A stretch of 64,000 nucleotides of DNA from Anditalea andensis (GCF_000714815.1 NZ_JMIH01000011.1:117767-181766); one strand, 5' to 3'. Shown: positions 26,438 to 37,298, numbered from the stretch's first letter. The notes: a model not told the origin generated them from the letters alone. Translations and numbers: made by a program.

Positions 26438-27976
26438 ATGGGACCTATTAAGTATTGTTTTGTAGCACTTTTCTGTTTACTGGTAGGGCATGTACCGGCA
26501 CAGCACCTCCCAAAGCGGGAACTGCGGGCGGTATGGATAGCCACCGTGGAAAATATAGACTGGCCTTCCTCTAAGGGGATACCTGCTCAGGAACAAAAGG
26601 AAGAATATGTAAAAATGCTGGACCATTTTCAGGCCTTGGGCATGAATGCCATCATCATGCAGGTCCGGCCTACTGCCGACTCTTTTTATCCCTCCAGCTA
26701 TGAGCCATGGTCAGCCTACCTTACCGGAAAGCAGGGGAAAATGCCTGAGAACTATTATAATCCCCTGGCTTTTATGATAGAAGAGGCCAAAAAAAGAGGA
26801 TTGGAATTCCACGCTTGGTTTAACCCTTATCGGGCCAGCAATTCCAAAGATTTTTTCCCCTCTGAAAATCATCCGCTGATGAGTCATCCGGAATGGTTTG
26901 TCCAATATGGGGGCAAATGGTATTACGATCCGGGTATACCTGAAGCCAGAGCGTATGTCTTTGACGCTATCATTGAAACAGTAAAGCATTATGATCTGGA
27001 CGCTGTCCATTTTGACGATTATTTTTATCCTTACAGAGTAGCCAATGAAGTGTTTCCGGACAGTCTTTCCTTTAAAATTCATGGTGGCCAATATACCCAT
27101 ATAGAGGACTGGAGGAGGGAGAATGTGGATTATTTCGTGGAGGAACTGGGTGCCAGAATCAAAGCAGAAAAACCTTTTGTCAAATTTGGAATAAGTCCAT
27201 TCGGGGTTTGGAGAAACAAAAACATGGATCCGGCCGGTTCTGAAACACAGGCTGGAGTGACCAATTATGATGACTTATATGCCGATGTACTGAAATGGCT
27301 GCGGGAAGGCTGGATAGACTATATTACCCCACAGATCTATTGGCACATCGGGTTTGATAAAGCAGAATATAAAACGCTAGTAGATTGGTGGAGTAAAAAC
27401 ACGTATGGAAAGCATCTTTATATAGGCCAGGGTGTCTACCGTATGGGAGAAAAAGGTTGGGAAGATCCAGCGGAAATTCAAAATCAAATTTTTTATAACA
27501 GAGAATTTGATCAAGTGCATGGTAGTATGTATTTCAGTGCCAAAACATTCATGACCAATAAAGAAGGGCTGAATGAAAAGATAAAATCAGTTTACCCCTA
27601 TAAGGCTTTAATACCAGCTATGCCTTGGATAGATGCCACTCCCCCAGCGGCTCCAATTCTGGATAACATCAGCGGAAGTCAGGGAGGGGGTATCACACTC
27701 GAATGGCGTGACGGGCTTCCTATAAATAATTCCTATTATGTCATATACAGGATACCTGCAGGAGAGGCATTAGATCTGGAAAACCCTAAAAACATCATGG
27801 CCATCGTACAGAAAAGCCCATACACCAACCAATATTGGACTGACCATTCTGCAGATCGCCGATCTAGGTATACCTATCAGATCAGCACTTTTGACAGGCT
27901 GCACAATGAAAGCGAACCAAGTAACAGCATCCAAATACGGACCAGAGGGAGAAGGGGAACAGTGAGGAAGCTATGA
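26438..27976 (+). CDS. GH10-like (DUF187/YngK-type) exported glycosidase
   Basis: 512 residues: signal peptide (CFVALFCLLVGHVPAQ), then the DUF187/GHL10 barrel with ELRAVWIATVENIDWPS, MNAIIMQVRPTADSFYPS, FHAWFNPYR and DAVHFDDYFYPY. The acidic pair in FDDYF is typical of this fold. Residues ~395-505 resemble a fibronectin-III domain. Related Bacillus YngK proteins and some NAGPA proteins occur in cell-wall contexts. With the kinase directly upstream and NagZ and NAGPA enzymes nearby, it probably cleaves an amino-sugar glycan in the periplasm. The bond cleaved is not established. Confidence 0.82.
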   Translation: MGPIKYCFVALFCLLVGHVPAQHLPKRELRAVWIATVENIDWPSSKGIPAQEQKEEYVKMLDHFQALGMNAIIMQVRPTADSFYPSSYEPWSAYLTGKQGKMPENYYNPLAFMIEEAKKRGLEFHAWFNPYRASNSKDFFPSENHPLMSHPEWFVQYGGKWYYDPGIPEARAYVFDAIIETVKHYDLDAVHFDDYFYPYRVANEVFPDSLSFKIHGGQYTHIEDWRRENVDYFVEELGARIKAEKPFVKFGISPFGVWRNKNMDPAGSETQAGVTNYDDLYADVLKWLREGWIDYITPQIYWHIGFDKAEYKTLVDWWSKNTYGKHLYIGQGVYRMGEKGWEDPAEIQNQIFYNREFDQVHGSMYFSAKTFMTNKEGLNEKIKSVYPYKALIPAMPWIDATPPAAPILDNISGSQGGGITLEWRDGLPINNSYYVIYRIPAGEALDLENPKNIMAIVQKSPYTNQYWTDHSADRRSRYTYQISTFDRLHNESEPSNSIQIRTRGRRGTVRKL

Positions 27977-28094
27977 CCTAATCCACATCCAGCGGATCTA
28001 GCGTGATCCTATGATTAAGTATATTTCATATTCAGCAAGTTTGTGGTCTGAGCAGGACTGGGTATCTTGTATTTCAGAAACGTGATAGAAATAT

Positions 28095-31000
28095 ATGGCA
28101 GCCTCTATTTTCACAGACTTAAGTATAGCCAAAGATGAGAACAGGTCGATCTTTGAGCGTAGCATTCATTCCATATTATCAGGTCACCAACCCAATCTGA
28201 TCGGGGTGTTGGTCTCCGGGTTTCCGGGTACAGGCAAATCATTTTTTGTAGAAAACTACCTTTATCCATATGCCCAATCATATCCAATGCTTACCATTAA
28301 GCACCACCCTCAGCTCAAGAATATTCCCTTTTCTAGTTTTAAATCAGGCCTCACAGATTTTCTTTCCAATCTTTATAATACTTTAAGTGGCAAAGAATAT
28401 GAACGTTTCTCCTATAGCCTAAAGACCCATTTTGGGGAAACTTATCCTCTGATTCTCGATTATATCCCAGAGCTTTCACTTTTAGCAGGAAACCATTCTT
28501 TTAACCAGGAAGGCGTTGTCCAGAAAATAGAAAACCAGCTTTATTCACTCATCAAAAGATTATTTGAATTTGTAGCCTCCTATTTTCAAAAGCCCGTTTT
28601 ATTCTTTACCGATGACCTTCAATGGATGGGTACATCTGAAATTAACTTATTGAAGTTTTTGCTCGTGGAGCTGGGAACAGACACTTTGATCTGGGTAGGC
28701 GCATGTAGGACCGAACACGAAAAGGTCACTCCCGTCAGCCAGCTGATTGACAGTTTAGGATTTAAAAACAGACAAATAGAACATATTAAAATCAAAAACC
28801 TAAATGTACATCAAAGCCGCACTTTTCTGGAACACCAATGGGGAAATCCGTGTGCTTCTGATCTATTAAACCTATGCTTTCAGATTACCAAAGGTCATTT
28901 ATTTCACTTGCAGTTACTTTCCGATAGCATCATGCAATCGGGTTATATCGAATTAAAAGGGGGGCTCTGGACTGGAGATATACCCGAAATCGCTACAGCC
29001 TTTGAAGGGTTGAACCTGCAAAATATCCTAAGCAACTATCTGGGTAAAATCTCCTCCAGATCTCTTGAAATCATGGAATTGATGGCCTGTATAGGTTCGT
29101 GTGACAGGGCACTGCTAGCCGATTGTTTGGGTGAAAAAGAAAGCCATGTAATAGGGCTAATCAATGAATGCATTACCAACGGCATCCTGGAACAAAAAGC
29201 CGAAAAAATCCAGCTTTCAGACCGGCACGTGGGAGAACTCCTCTATCAGGGCCTTTCGGCGGAAAAGGCAGCCTCCTATCATTATCAAATTGCCATGCTG
29301 TATTATAAAAGGCAACAAAACCAAAATGACAACCCCCATACCATACTAGCAGCCAGCCATTTAAACCAGGCATTATCTCAGGTAAGAATCCTTGGGGAAA
29401 TGCGGTTAGGCGCCAGACTGAATTTCCAGGCTGGCCTATACTCCAAACAAAAAAATGCCTTGGAGCAATCCAAATCTTTTTTTAAGATGAGCTGTGCCCT
29501 ACTAAGGGAATGCCGGGGAGAAGAAGTATCCTCCCTCCTTTGGGAATCCTATCTGGAACGAGCCACAGTAGAATATTACTTAGGAGAATATGACCTGGCA
29601 GAAATACACCTGGACTATCTCCTGGATTCATTTATCAATCTGCAAATAAGGGTCCCTGCTTTCAGACTAAAGATCATCATCAATAATCATCTGGGAAGAT
29701 ATAAAAAAGCACTACAGATATTAAAAGAAAGCCTTGATGAACTAGGCGTAACACTACCTGATCGGAAATGCGTGGACAAAGAAGTGCTGTATCTGAAATC
29801 CATAGTGGATAATAATGACATCAATCCTTTTCTCGACCCAGATGCCAATAATTTACAAAACCATAACCAGGAAGTTTCCGATCTCCTTTATGTAGGCGGT
29901 ATGGCGCTGCACCATACATCAGAGGTACTCATGACATGGGCCGCCCTTCAAATTATATTACGATCTGACTTTACCAAAAATTCCGGCGTCAAGGCCATAG
30001 GGTATGTTTCTTATGCCAGAATGAGGATTATCGCAGGGGATATTCCCCTAGGGATGAACTATGGCCAGAAAGCAATAGAAATCAACATGCAACTTTGTGA
30101 CATGCAGCTGAGGTGTAGGGTATATGGCGTCTATGCATTTTATATCCTGCCGTGGCACGGGCACTTCAGCCAAAGCCTGCATCTGCTAAGTGAAGGCATA
30201 GAGGCAGGGAGAAGAACCGGAGATCTTATTGGAGTTTATATTCTTAAAACCCATCAGCTGAACCTTCATTTCATATCAGGACGTCCCCTTTCAGATATCA
30301 TGGCCTATGAATTTGACCAGTCGCTTCCCGGCGTAGAACTGACCTATTATATCACTCATTATCAAAAGGCACTGGTAAATTTTCTTCTTTGCAACACCCC
30401 TATTTTTGCCCTTCCTCAGCAGCAGTCCTTATGGCAGGGAGCGAAGCTCACGGTTCAAGAAGAAATGTTTTACCGAAATTACGTCTGGGCCAGGTATTAT
30501 TTCTTATTCGGACATTATGACCTAGCAGAAAAAGCTGCCTTTGAAGCTAATGAAAACCGTAAACTTCAGGAAGCATCTCCTTTAGTACCTGCCAATACCA
30601 TTATCCGGTTCTTGTCCATCACCCAAAACTGGTCATGTTATGGCGTAGAGCAGAAGCAGCTATTTATCCTAAGACTGAAGGCAACTTTAGAAAAAATGGA
30701 AAGGTGGTACCGATACTCTCCGGATAACTATGAACATAATTACTGGCTCCTCCAAGCCGAATGGTTACGTATAAATGGGCAACACAAAGAAGCCCGGTAC
30801 TGTTTTCAGAAAGCATTGGATAATTCAGGAGATAACCTTTATCAGTTGGCCATCACACATGAACTGTACGCGAAATATTTATTTTCCATCAAAAACCATG
30901 TAAAAGCCCTAAAGGAAATTCAACTGGCCATAAAAGCTTTTACGGCCTGGGGTGCCATAGCTAAAGTAAACCAATTGACCCAACAATACCGGGCCGCCAT

Positions 31001-32225
31001 CCAACCCGTATCAGTGGCATTGGCAGAGATGGATATGGAAACTGTCCAAAGGGAGCTGAGCAGTGACCTGAACATCGATTCCTTGGTAAATAAACTTATG
31101 GTGCTGCTGATGCGGATTTCCGGATCTACCGGGGTAGTAATAAGGATGGATAATGATATGGGTGAACTATCCCCGTGCGGCCAACTGTCTTTGCTGTATC
31201 AGCAAGGAGAACTTATGGCAAGCCACCACATAACTATACCTGAATCACTCTTAATGATGGCCCACCGTACCCAAAACCCTCTGATCTTACATGATGTTTT
31301 TGAAGAAAACACTATAAGAGATCTGGCTTCCTTAAGAGATAGAAACATCCAGTCTTTTATCATAATGCCACTCACCATTACAGGAAATTTATCATTGGTC
31401 ATCTATTTGGAAAATACTTTTTCCAAACATTGGTATGATGAGCATAGATTAAAGGAGATCAGAATAGTGGCCAATCAGGGGGCGGTCATCATAGAAAATG
31501 CAAAAACGCACGAAAAATCCATCAGGCTGAATGAAGAATTAAGAAAAGAAATGGATGAAAAACAAGTGCTGGCAGAGGTGATCGAAAACCAGAAAGACAA
31601 ACACTTGAAAGATCTGGTAGATATCCAAGATAAAGAACGCAATAGAATAGCCAGTGAACTACATGATAGCCTGGGGTCACTACTATCCACAGTGAAAATG
31701 CGTTTTAATAATCTACAGGAAGATGCCAGTTTTTCATACCCTTTAAAAGCTCAAGATTATGAAGATGCTCTCTATATGCTGGATGATGCTATAGAGGAAG
31801 TGAGAAAAATCGCACACTCCATGTCTACCGCTTCACTGAAAAGATTTGGGCTTCCAGCCTCTCTGCAAACTTTTATAGAAAAGATAAATGCTGCTAACCA
31901 GCTGGAGGTGGAACTGCAGATATTGGGAATGCATCAAAGGATTTCGGACCAATTAGAAGTGGCCATATACCGGATTTGCCAGGAACTGGTACAGAATGTG
32001 ATCAAACATGCTGGAGCCACCCATCTCAATATTCAGATGATCAATCACCAAAATCTCGTTAATATCATTGTAGATGACAATGGCATAGGGATGGACCTAT
32101 CAAAAATCAAACAGGGTTTTGGTTTCCTGACCATTCAATCCAAAGTGTCCCTGCTCAAAGGTACGCTTCACATCGAAAGTAGGGAAGGGCATGGTACCAT
32201 GATCTTAATCGATATCCCATTATAG
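28095..32225 (+). CDS. giant AAA-ATPase / TPR-like / GAF / HisKA_3 histidine kinase
   Basis: 1376 residues without a membrane helix. An N-terminal AAA_16-type ATPase has Walker A GFPGTGKSF (~43-51) and Walker B PVLFFTDDLQW. A ~600-residue helical TPR-like region follows (~380-960), then a GAF domain (~985-1150) and a coiled coil. A NarL-class dimerisation domain carries the phospho-acceptor at H1190 (ASELHDSLGS), and an HATPase_c domain (DNGIGM, GFGFLTIQSK) ends the protein. The layout matches large eukaryote-like sensor kinases that usually start with a Ser/Thr kinase; here that domain is absent. It probably senses an intracellular signal. The response regulator at 24845 is the nearest possible partner. 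Confidence 0.88.
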   Translation: MAASIFTDLSIAKDENRSIFERSIHSILSGHQPNLIGVLVSGFPGTGKSFFVENYLYPYAQSYPMLTIKHHPQLKNIPFSSFKSGLTDFLSNLYNTLSGKEYERFSYSLKTHFGETYPLILDYIPELSLLAGNHSFNQEGVVQKIENQLYSLIKRLFEFVASYFQKPVLFFTDDLQWMGTSEINLLKFLLVELGTDTLIWVGACRTEHEKVTPVSQLIDSLGFKNRQIEHIKIKNLNVHQSRTFLEHQWGNPCASDLLNLCFQITKGHLFHLQLLSDSIMQSGYIELKGGLWTGDIPEIATAFEGLNLQNILSNYLGKISSRSLEIMELMACIGSCDRALLADCLGEKESHVIGLINECITNGILEQKAEKIQLSDRHVGELLYQGLSAEKAASYHYQIAMLYYKRQQNQNDNPHTILAASHLNQALSQVRILGEMRLGARLNFQAGLYSKQKNALEQSKSFFKMSCALLRECRGEEVSSLLWESYLERATVEYYLGEYDLAEIHLDYLLDSFINLQIRVPAFRLKIIINNHLGRYKKALQILKESLDELGVTLPDRKCVDKEVLYLKSIVDNNDINPFLDPDANNLQNHNQEVSDLLYVGGMALHHTSEVLMTWAALQIILRSDFTKNSGVKAIGYVSYARMRIIAGDIPLGMNYGQKAIEINMQLCDMQLRCRVYGVYAFYILPWHGHFSQSLHLLSEGIEAGRRTGDLIGVYILKTHQLNLHFISGRPLSDIMAYEFDQSLPGVELTYYITHYQKALVNFLLCNTPIFALPQQQSLWQGAKLTVQEEMFYRNYVWARYYFLFGHYDLAEKAAFEANENRKLQEASPLVPANTIIRFLSITQNWSCYGVEQKQLFILRLKATLEKMERWYRYSPDNYEHNYWLLQAEWLRINGQHKEARYCFQKALDNSGDNLYQLAITHELYAKYLFSIKNHVKALKEIQLAIKAFTAWGAIAKVNQLTQQYRAAIQPVSVALAEMDMETVQRELSSDLNIDSLVNKLMVLLMRISGSTGVVIRMDNDMGELSPCGQLSLLYQQGELMASHHITIPESLLMMAHRTQNPLILHDVFEENTIRDLASLRDRNIQSFIIMPLTITGNLSLVIYLENTFSKHWYDEHRLKEIRIVANQGAVIIENAKTHEKSIRLNEELRKEMDEKQVLAEVIENQKDKHLKDLVDIQDKERNRIASELHDSLGSLLSTVKMRFNNLQEDASFSYPLKAQDYEDALYMLDDAIEEVRKIAHSMSTASLKRFGLPASLQTFIEKINAANQLEVELQILGMHQRISDQLEVAIYRICQELVQNVIKHAGATHLNIQMINHQNLVNIIVDDNGIGMDLSKIKQGFGFLTIQSKVSLLKGTLHIESREGHGTMILIDIPL

Positions 32226-32632
32226 AGATATGAATTTATCATAGATGATAAAAAATGTAAAATGTTTAATATGAGATTGAAGCGTTGAAGTTAAATTTTT
32301 TGGCAAATCTTTACCATTTATTATTAGAGGCCGTTTTACCTTCAACTTTATAATAAAATGACCCACTTTTTCATAAAACCCAAAAGGTCATTGAATTATA
32401 CTATATTATAAAGCTATGGGCTTATTTATATTAGAAAATACTGAAAAGAATACTTTTGTCCCCTTTCTTTTTCCTGTATTTTTATATGTTTATGTATTAT
32501 CCAAAGGCTAGATAGTATCCCGTATGCATATAAACATTCCAATGTAGGATGCTTTCATCTTATTTTATCTCCTCAAAATAAGCATTGCTAGCCCTAATTG
32601 AATTTCATTATAAATCTCCAAATGTATTGCCC
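32226..32632. other. intergenic region, no gene seen
   Basis: About 400 AT-rich bases between the histidine kinase and the DUF2071 gene. A TACTTTTG at 32451-32458 fits the Bacteroidota -7 consensus TAnnTTTG, but no convincing -33 TTG is present. No stable hairpin follows the kinase stop. Confidence 0.4.
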
Positions 32633-33361
32633 ATGAAAAGCATTTCAGAAATATTGGATCATAAAGACCATAGACCCTTCCCCTATCCTGATGCGGCCTA
32701 TAAAGTGTATCAGGAATGGCACGAAGCTATTTTTTTACATTGGGAATTACCAGTTGCTGTCTTACAAGGAATGCTTCCTGGCGGACTGGAAGTAGATACC
32801 TTGAAGGGCAAAGCCTATATTTCACTGGTGGCCTTCAAAGCTGAAAACAGCAGGATTAAATATTTACCCAGCTTACCGATCATTTCTGATTTTTTGGAAG
32901 CCAATGTCAGAACCTATGTCATAAAAGATGGGATTCCGGGAATATATTTTTTAAGTATGAAAGCAAATAAAACCATTTCAGCTTTCATGTTTAGAAGTAT
33001 AACAGGTTTTCCCTATTACCCTTCCCAAATGCATCATGACAATCAAAGTTTTAGTTCATATCAGCAGCAATCAAAAGACTATTTTGATTTTAGCTATAAA
33101 GTAGGCCCCCTCCTTTCAGATAAGAGTGAACTGGACCGGTGGCTTACGGAGCGCTACTGTGTATACTTGGATAAATACAATAAATTTTTGAGATTTAACG
33201 TACACCATGAAGAATGGCCCATGCAGCAGTTAGCAATACGGGACCTAAGGATACGGTACCAGTTAGAAGGGTATACCTTGAACAATCCCCAGCCTGTGCT
33301 GGCCCATTACTCTCCAGGAGTGGAAGTAGTAGGCTGGCTGCCCGAATTCTTGGACATTTAA
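32633..33361 (+). CDS. DUF2071 (YqjF-like) protein
   Basis: 242 residues counting from ATG 32633; the TTG at 32585 would add 16 unlikely residues. Family features are FLHWELPVAVLQGMLPGGLEVDT (in two parts), AYISLVAFKAENSRI, FLEANVRTYV, and a late VEVVGWLPE ending. The fold is an acetoacetate-decarboxylase-like beta barrel. The biochemical role is unknown. It is a stand-alone gene with no link to the proBA genes downstream beyond orientation. Confidence 0.8.
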   Translation: MKSISEILDHKDHRPFPYPDAAYKVYQEWHEAIFLHWELPVAVLQGMLPGGLEVDTLKGKAYISLVAFKAENSRIKYLPSLPIISDFLEANVRTYVIKDGIPGIYFLSMKANKTISAFMFRSITGFPYYPSQMHHDNQSFSSYQQQSKDYFDFSYKVGPLLSDKSELDRWLTERYCVYLDKYNKFLRFNVHHEEWPMQQLAIRDLRIRYQLEGYTLNNPQPVLAHYSPGVEVVGWLPEFLDI

Positions 33362-33528
33362 TATAAGTCTATAATCAGATCATCCTGGGGTGAATGACCC
33401 AATTCAACTTTCCCTATCCTGTTACATTAAAAACTTAATTGGCAAGAACATATTAAATTCATTTTTCTGCTGCAATATGTAGTCTACCATATTTATACTT
33501 ATTACTTTTGAGCAATAGTTAAAATAAA

Positions 33529-34614
33529 ATGTCAGCAGATCTCAAAAGAATAGTTATAAAAATAGGTTCAAATGTCCTTACGCAAAATGATGGTACTCCC
33601 GACAGAATAAGGATGGCCGCGTTGGTAGAACAGATTACTTATCTGCGCCAAAAAGGCCTACAGGTCATTATCATCAGTTCCGGTGCGGTAGCCTTTGGCA
33701 GAGCAGCTGTTCCCTTTCCTGAAAAAGCCGATCCAGTAGTAAAAAGGCAGATTCTTGCCGCCATAGGCCAGATAGAACTTATCCATTCTTATCAGTCCCT
33801 GTTTAGCAAACATGACATCAATGTAGCACAACTTATGGTAACCCAAAGTGACTTCAGGGATAGAAAGCATTACCTGAACATGAAGAACTGCTTTGAAGGC
33901 CTGCTGCATAAAGATATCATTCCTATCGTCAATGAAAATGATACCGTGGCGGTCACCGAACTGATGTTTACAGACAATGATGAGCTGGCAGGATTGGTCG
34001 CTGCCATGGCAGATGCCGACCGCCTAATCCTGCTGAGCAATGTGGCAGGCATCTATAAAGGCCATCCAGATGAACCGGGGGCAGAACTCATACGCACCGT
34101 GGATCAAAAATCCCCCCAAGACCTTAACCAATACATCCTTTCCCACAAATCTTCATTTGGAAGGGGGGGGATGCTGACCAAAATCAATATGGCCATGAAA
34201 TCTGCTGACCTGGGTATAGGGGTATATATCGCCAATGGCAAAAAAGATAACGTACTGGTTGAACTGTTTGATAACACATTAGCCTGTACTTATTTTATAC
34301 CCAATAAAGCTAAAGAAAGTCCCAAAAAATGGATCGCCCACAGTGATAGCTATTCTAAAGGTACGGTGATTATCAATGAAGGAGCAGAAAAAGCGCTCTT
34401 TTCCGAAAAGATAATCAGCCTGCTGCCCATAGGCATCACTGAAGTATCAGGGGAGTTTACTAAAGGTGACATTATCCGCATCCTCTCTCCAAAAGGCATC
34501 AAACTTGGGCTGGGCAAAGCGGCATATGGATATAAGTCCGCATTAGAAAAGAAGGGTCTTAAAAACCAAAAGCCCATTATTCATTACGATTATTTATATT
34601 TATTTGACCATTGA
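33529..34614 (+). CDS. proB: glutamate 5-kinase
   Basis: 361 residues. The amino-acid kinase domain (1-~250) has [32 protein letters not shown] and [12 protein letters not shown]-terminal PUA domain follows (~270-355: [14 protein letters not shown]). It catalyses ATP-dependent phosphorylation of glutamate, the first step of proline synthesis, and is normally feedback-inhibited by proline. It is followed by proA with 5 bp between stop and ATG, so they form one operon. A TACTTTTG at 33503-33510 could be the -7 element of its promoter. Confidence 0.96.
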   Translation: MSADLKRIVIKIGSNVLTQNDGTPDRIRMAALVEQITYLRQKGLQVIIISSGAVAFGRAAVPFPEKADPVVKRQILAAIGQIELIHSYQSLFSKHDINVAQLMVTQSDFRDRKHYLNMKNCFEGLLHKDIIPIVNENDTVAVTELMFTDNDELAGLVAAMADADRLILLSNVAGIYKGHPDEPGAELIRTVDQKSPQDLNQYILSHKSSFGRGGMLTKINMAMKSADLGIGVYIANGKKDNVLVELFDNTLACTYFIPNKAKESPKKWIAHSDSYSKGTVIINEGAEKALFSEKIISLLPIGITEVSGEFTKGDIIRILSPKGIKLGLGKAAYGYKSALEKKGLKNQKPIIHYDYLYLFDH

Positions 34615-34619
34615 CCACC

Positions 34620-35867
34620 ATGACCATACTGCCGATTTTAGATCAAGTAAGAAAATCGAGTCGCAGCCTCAACGGCCTAACAGCTGACAGGGCCAATAAA
34701 ATCCTACTAGACCTGGCTAATATGACCTTAGCTGCGGTACCCCAGCTTCTTGAGGAAAATAAAAAAGATCTGGAAAAAATGGACCCTGCAGATCCAAAAT
34801 ATGACCGGCTGAAACTGACCGAGGACCGTATCCGGTCTATAGCTGAGGATATGCGTAAAATCACTGAACTCCCTTCCCCCCTATCAAAAATACTGGAAGA
34901 AAAATCTTTGGACAACGGGCTCTATTTACAAAAAGTCACCGTACCCATTGGCGTGATAGGCATTATCTATGAGGCCAGGCCAAATGTCACCTTTGATGTT
35001 TTCAGCCTATGTCTCAAATCAGGCAATGCCCTGGTATTAAAAGGTGGAAGTGATGCCCATGCGTCCAATACGATCATCGTCAATACCATTCAGAAAGCAT
35101 TGCAAAAAAATGGCATAGATCCCCATATTGTCACGCTATTACCTGCTGGCCGTGCATCCACCAATGAAATGCTGATCGCGGATAAACACATCGATATCAT
35201 CATCCCCCGTGGCAGCCAGGCTTTGATTGACTATGTTAGGGAAAATGCGAAGGTACCGGTCATAGAAACGGGAGCTGGGATTGTCCATACTTACTTTGAC
35301 GAGACAGCAGACCTGGCCATAGGTACCTCTATTATAGAAAATGCCAAAACCAGAAGGGTAAGTGTATGTAATGCACTGGACTGTTTGATCATACACCAAA
35401 ACAGGCTAGGCGATTTGGGAGCTATCACGGAAAGGCTGGCTTTTAAAAATGTAATCCTTTATGCTGACCCACTCTCCTACAGCGCGCTGAAAAACATTTA
35501 TCCTAATGATATGCTTTTCCAGGCAGAAGAAGAGCACTTCGGTACAGAGTTCCTATCCTTGACCATGTCCATCCGTACGGTAGCTGATATAGATGAAGCC
35601 CTAGAACACATAGCCCGATACAGCAGCAAACACAGTGAGGCCATCATCGCTGAGAAAAATGATGTAATAGAAAAATACGTCAATGCAGTAGATGCAGCAG
35701 CAGTGTATGTCAACACCTCCACTGCCTTTACAGATGGGGGACAGTTTGGAATGGGTGCAGAAATCGGTATTTCAACCCAAAAACTTCACGCCCGTGGACC
35801 GATGGGCCTTGAAGCTTTGGTCACTTATAAATGGATTATCAAAGGCAAAGGCCAGATCAGGCCATAA
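34620..35867 (+). CDS. proA: glutamate-5-semialdehyde dehydrogenase
   Basis: 415 residues counting from ATG 34620; the TTG at 34611 overlaps the proB stop and is less likely. It has the aldehyde-dehydrogenase fold with the proA signatures [33 protein letters not shown] and the catalytic cysteine in [12 protein letters not shown]. It reduces glutamyl-5-phosphate to the semialdehyde, the second step of proline synthesis, in complex or in concert with ProB. Length and motifs are standard. No third proline gene (proC) is adjacent. Confidence 0.96.
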   Translation: MTILPILDQVRKSSRSLNGLTADRANKILLDLANMTLAAVPQLLEENKKDLEKMDPADPKYDRLKLTEDRIRSIAEDMRKITELPSPLSKILEEKSLDNGLYLQKVTVPIGVIGIIYEARPNVTFDVFSLCLKSGNALVLKGGSDAHASNTIIVNTIQKALQKNGIDPHIVTLLPAGRASTNEMLIADKHIDIIIPRGSQALIDYVRENAKVPVIETGAGIVHTYFDETADLAIGTSIIENAKTRRVSVCNALDCLIIHQNRLGDLGAITERLAFKNVILYADPLSYSALKNIYPNDMLFQAEEEHFGTEFLSLTMSIRTVADIDEALEHIARYSSKHSEAIIAEKNDVIEKYVNAVDAAAVYVNTSTAFTDGGQFGMGAEIGISTQKLHARGPMGLEALVTYKWIIKGKGQIRP

Positions 35868-35993
35868 CGGGTCTATTTCTAACAAAAAATCAATGGTTGC
35901 TCATCAGTAGCACATACTTATTTTATTGCACTATTAGGATATCTTAACAATCATATCTTCTACATCTTAAAATCAAGCTGTATCTTCGTATAC

Positions 35994-36728
35994 ATGAAAG
36001 CATTGTTTTTTTTATTTTTTATTTCCCTCATATCATTGACCACATACGGGCAGGTACTGACGGGCAATATCATTGATGCTCAGGATCAGTACAATATGAA
36101 GGGGGTAAAGGTACAAAATCTCCGTACAGCCGAATCTTTTACCAGTAATGATAGAGGCTATTTTAGGATGGAAGTATTGATGGGTGATTCTGTGACATTT
36201 TCAAAAGAAGGATATGTCACCCATCTTATCATAGTGGAAGATATTGACCATGTGATCATTCCCTTGACTTTTGATGCAGTGGGGTTACCGGCTGCATATG
36301 TATATGCTGATCGACCTTCTATGTACATACCGGGTATCTCTTTGGATCGGGACCCAGACCGTAAACCAATGGGACCGGGCAGGGTAATGCCAGGACATAG
36401 CCGATCACACACCGACCTTACTCCTGGACTGACCCTGGACGGGCCTATTTCCTATTTTACCAAAAGGGAAAGAAACAAAAGACAATATAAAAGAGCGCTC
36501 GAAAAACTCAATAGGCAAGCTCCTTACCTCGAAGTGATTCAGTCAGATTCTATCAAACAAGTGCTGATGAACCGTTTTGAACTCCTTGAAGTAGAACTGG
36601 ATGAACTGATCATCGGCTTTAATATCTACCATCGTGATCATGAATTTTTAGACATGGACCATGATACTGTCTTGGGTCTCCTGTACGAATTCTTAAATGA
36701 GAATGTCAGAAGGAGAAGAGAATATTAA
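35994..36728 (+). CDS. exported carboxypeptidase-regulatory-like domain protein
   Basis: 244 residues: signal peptide (FFLFFISLISLTTYGQ), then a CarboxypepD_reg-like beta sandwich (~20-100: VLTGNIIDAQDQYNMKGVKV, RGYFRMEV, DSVTFSKEGY). A basic helical C-terminal region follows (KRERNKRQYKRALEKL), ending in RRRREY. No TonB box or plug follows, so it is not a receptor. It probably acts as a periplasmic or surface beta-domain protein. Single gene; function unknown. Confidence 0.65.
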   Translation: MKALFFLFFISLISLTTYGQVLTGNIIDAQDQYNMKGVKVQNLRTAESFTSNDRGYFRMEVLMGDSVTFSKEGYVTHLIIVEDIDHVIIPLTFDAVGLPAAYVYADRPSMYIPGISLDRDPDRKPMGPGRVMPGHSRSHTDLTPGLTLDGPISYFTKRERNKRQYKRALEKLNRQAPYLEVIQSDSIKQVLMNRFELLEVELDELIIGFNIYHRDHEFLDMDHDTVLGLLYEFLNENVRRRREY

Positions 36729-36827
36729 GTGCTACTTGGGAGCGTATACTCTATGCTTCATATGAAGGCATTAAATTTGATGGTAGAAAGTGGTACTTTT
36801 AAATTCATAAATAAATAATCGGAAACC

Positions 36828-37241
36828 ATGCACATCACTGAAAAAATAACCAATGACAGGGTAAGATCATTTACTTCTTCTGAAATAAATGAAGCTATAG
36901 ATCAGCAAATGGAAGAAAATGTAGAATTTTATTCCATTCAAAATCCGGTAACCATCAAACGGAGGATAGAAGAACTTGATGCGGAATGGGATATAGAAAG
37001 AATCCTCGAACTGAATGCCTCTACTTTGGCCCTCACCGGTATCCTGCTAAGTGCTATTGGCAGCAAGAAATGGTTACTCCTATCAGGATTGGTTACCGCT
37101 TTTATGGCACAGCACGCTATACAGGGATGGTGCCCGCCATTGGAACTTTTGAGAAAACTTAAAGTGCGTACGCGAAAAGAGATAGACATGGAAAAACACT
37201 TTCTTCTAAAAGCCCTGGAAGCTAGACCTGATCTCAAGTAA
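36828..37241 (+). CDS. DUF2892 membrane protein
   Basis: 137 residues. A hydrophilic N-terminal half is followed by ERILELNASTLALTGILLSA, a hydrophobic pair of helices and the family ending HAIQGWCPPLELLRKLKVRT with a conserved Cys-Pro-Pro. The cysteine and two-helix hairpin resemble the membrane segment found fused to rhodaneses in YgaP-type proteins. This suggests sulphur or redox handling, but no rhodanese is nearby. A strong terminator follows 19 bp after the stop. Confidence 0.75.
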   Translation: MHITEKITNDRVRSFTSSEINEAIDQQMEENVEFYSIQNPVTIKRRIEELDAEWDIERILELNASTLALTGILLSAIGSKKWLLLSGLVTAFMAQHAIQGWCPPLELLRKLKVRTRKEIDMEKHFLLKALEARPDLK

Positions 37242-37260
37242 GCATTCCTGATACTACCTA

Positions 37261-37283
37261 CCCTGCCCAGGCAGGGTTTTTTT
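37261..37283 (+). terminator. intrinsic terminator
   Basis: CCCTGCC paired with GGCAGGG around a tiny loop, followed by T7, ends the DUF2892 transcript just before the convergent metallo-hydrolase gene. Confidence 0.9.
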
Positions 37284-37298
37284 ATGGGTTTAAACAGT

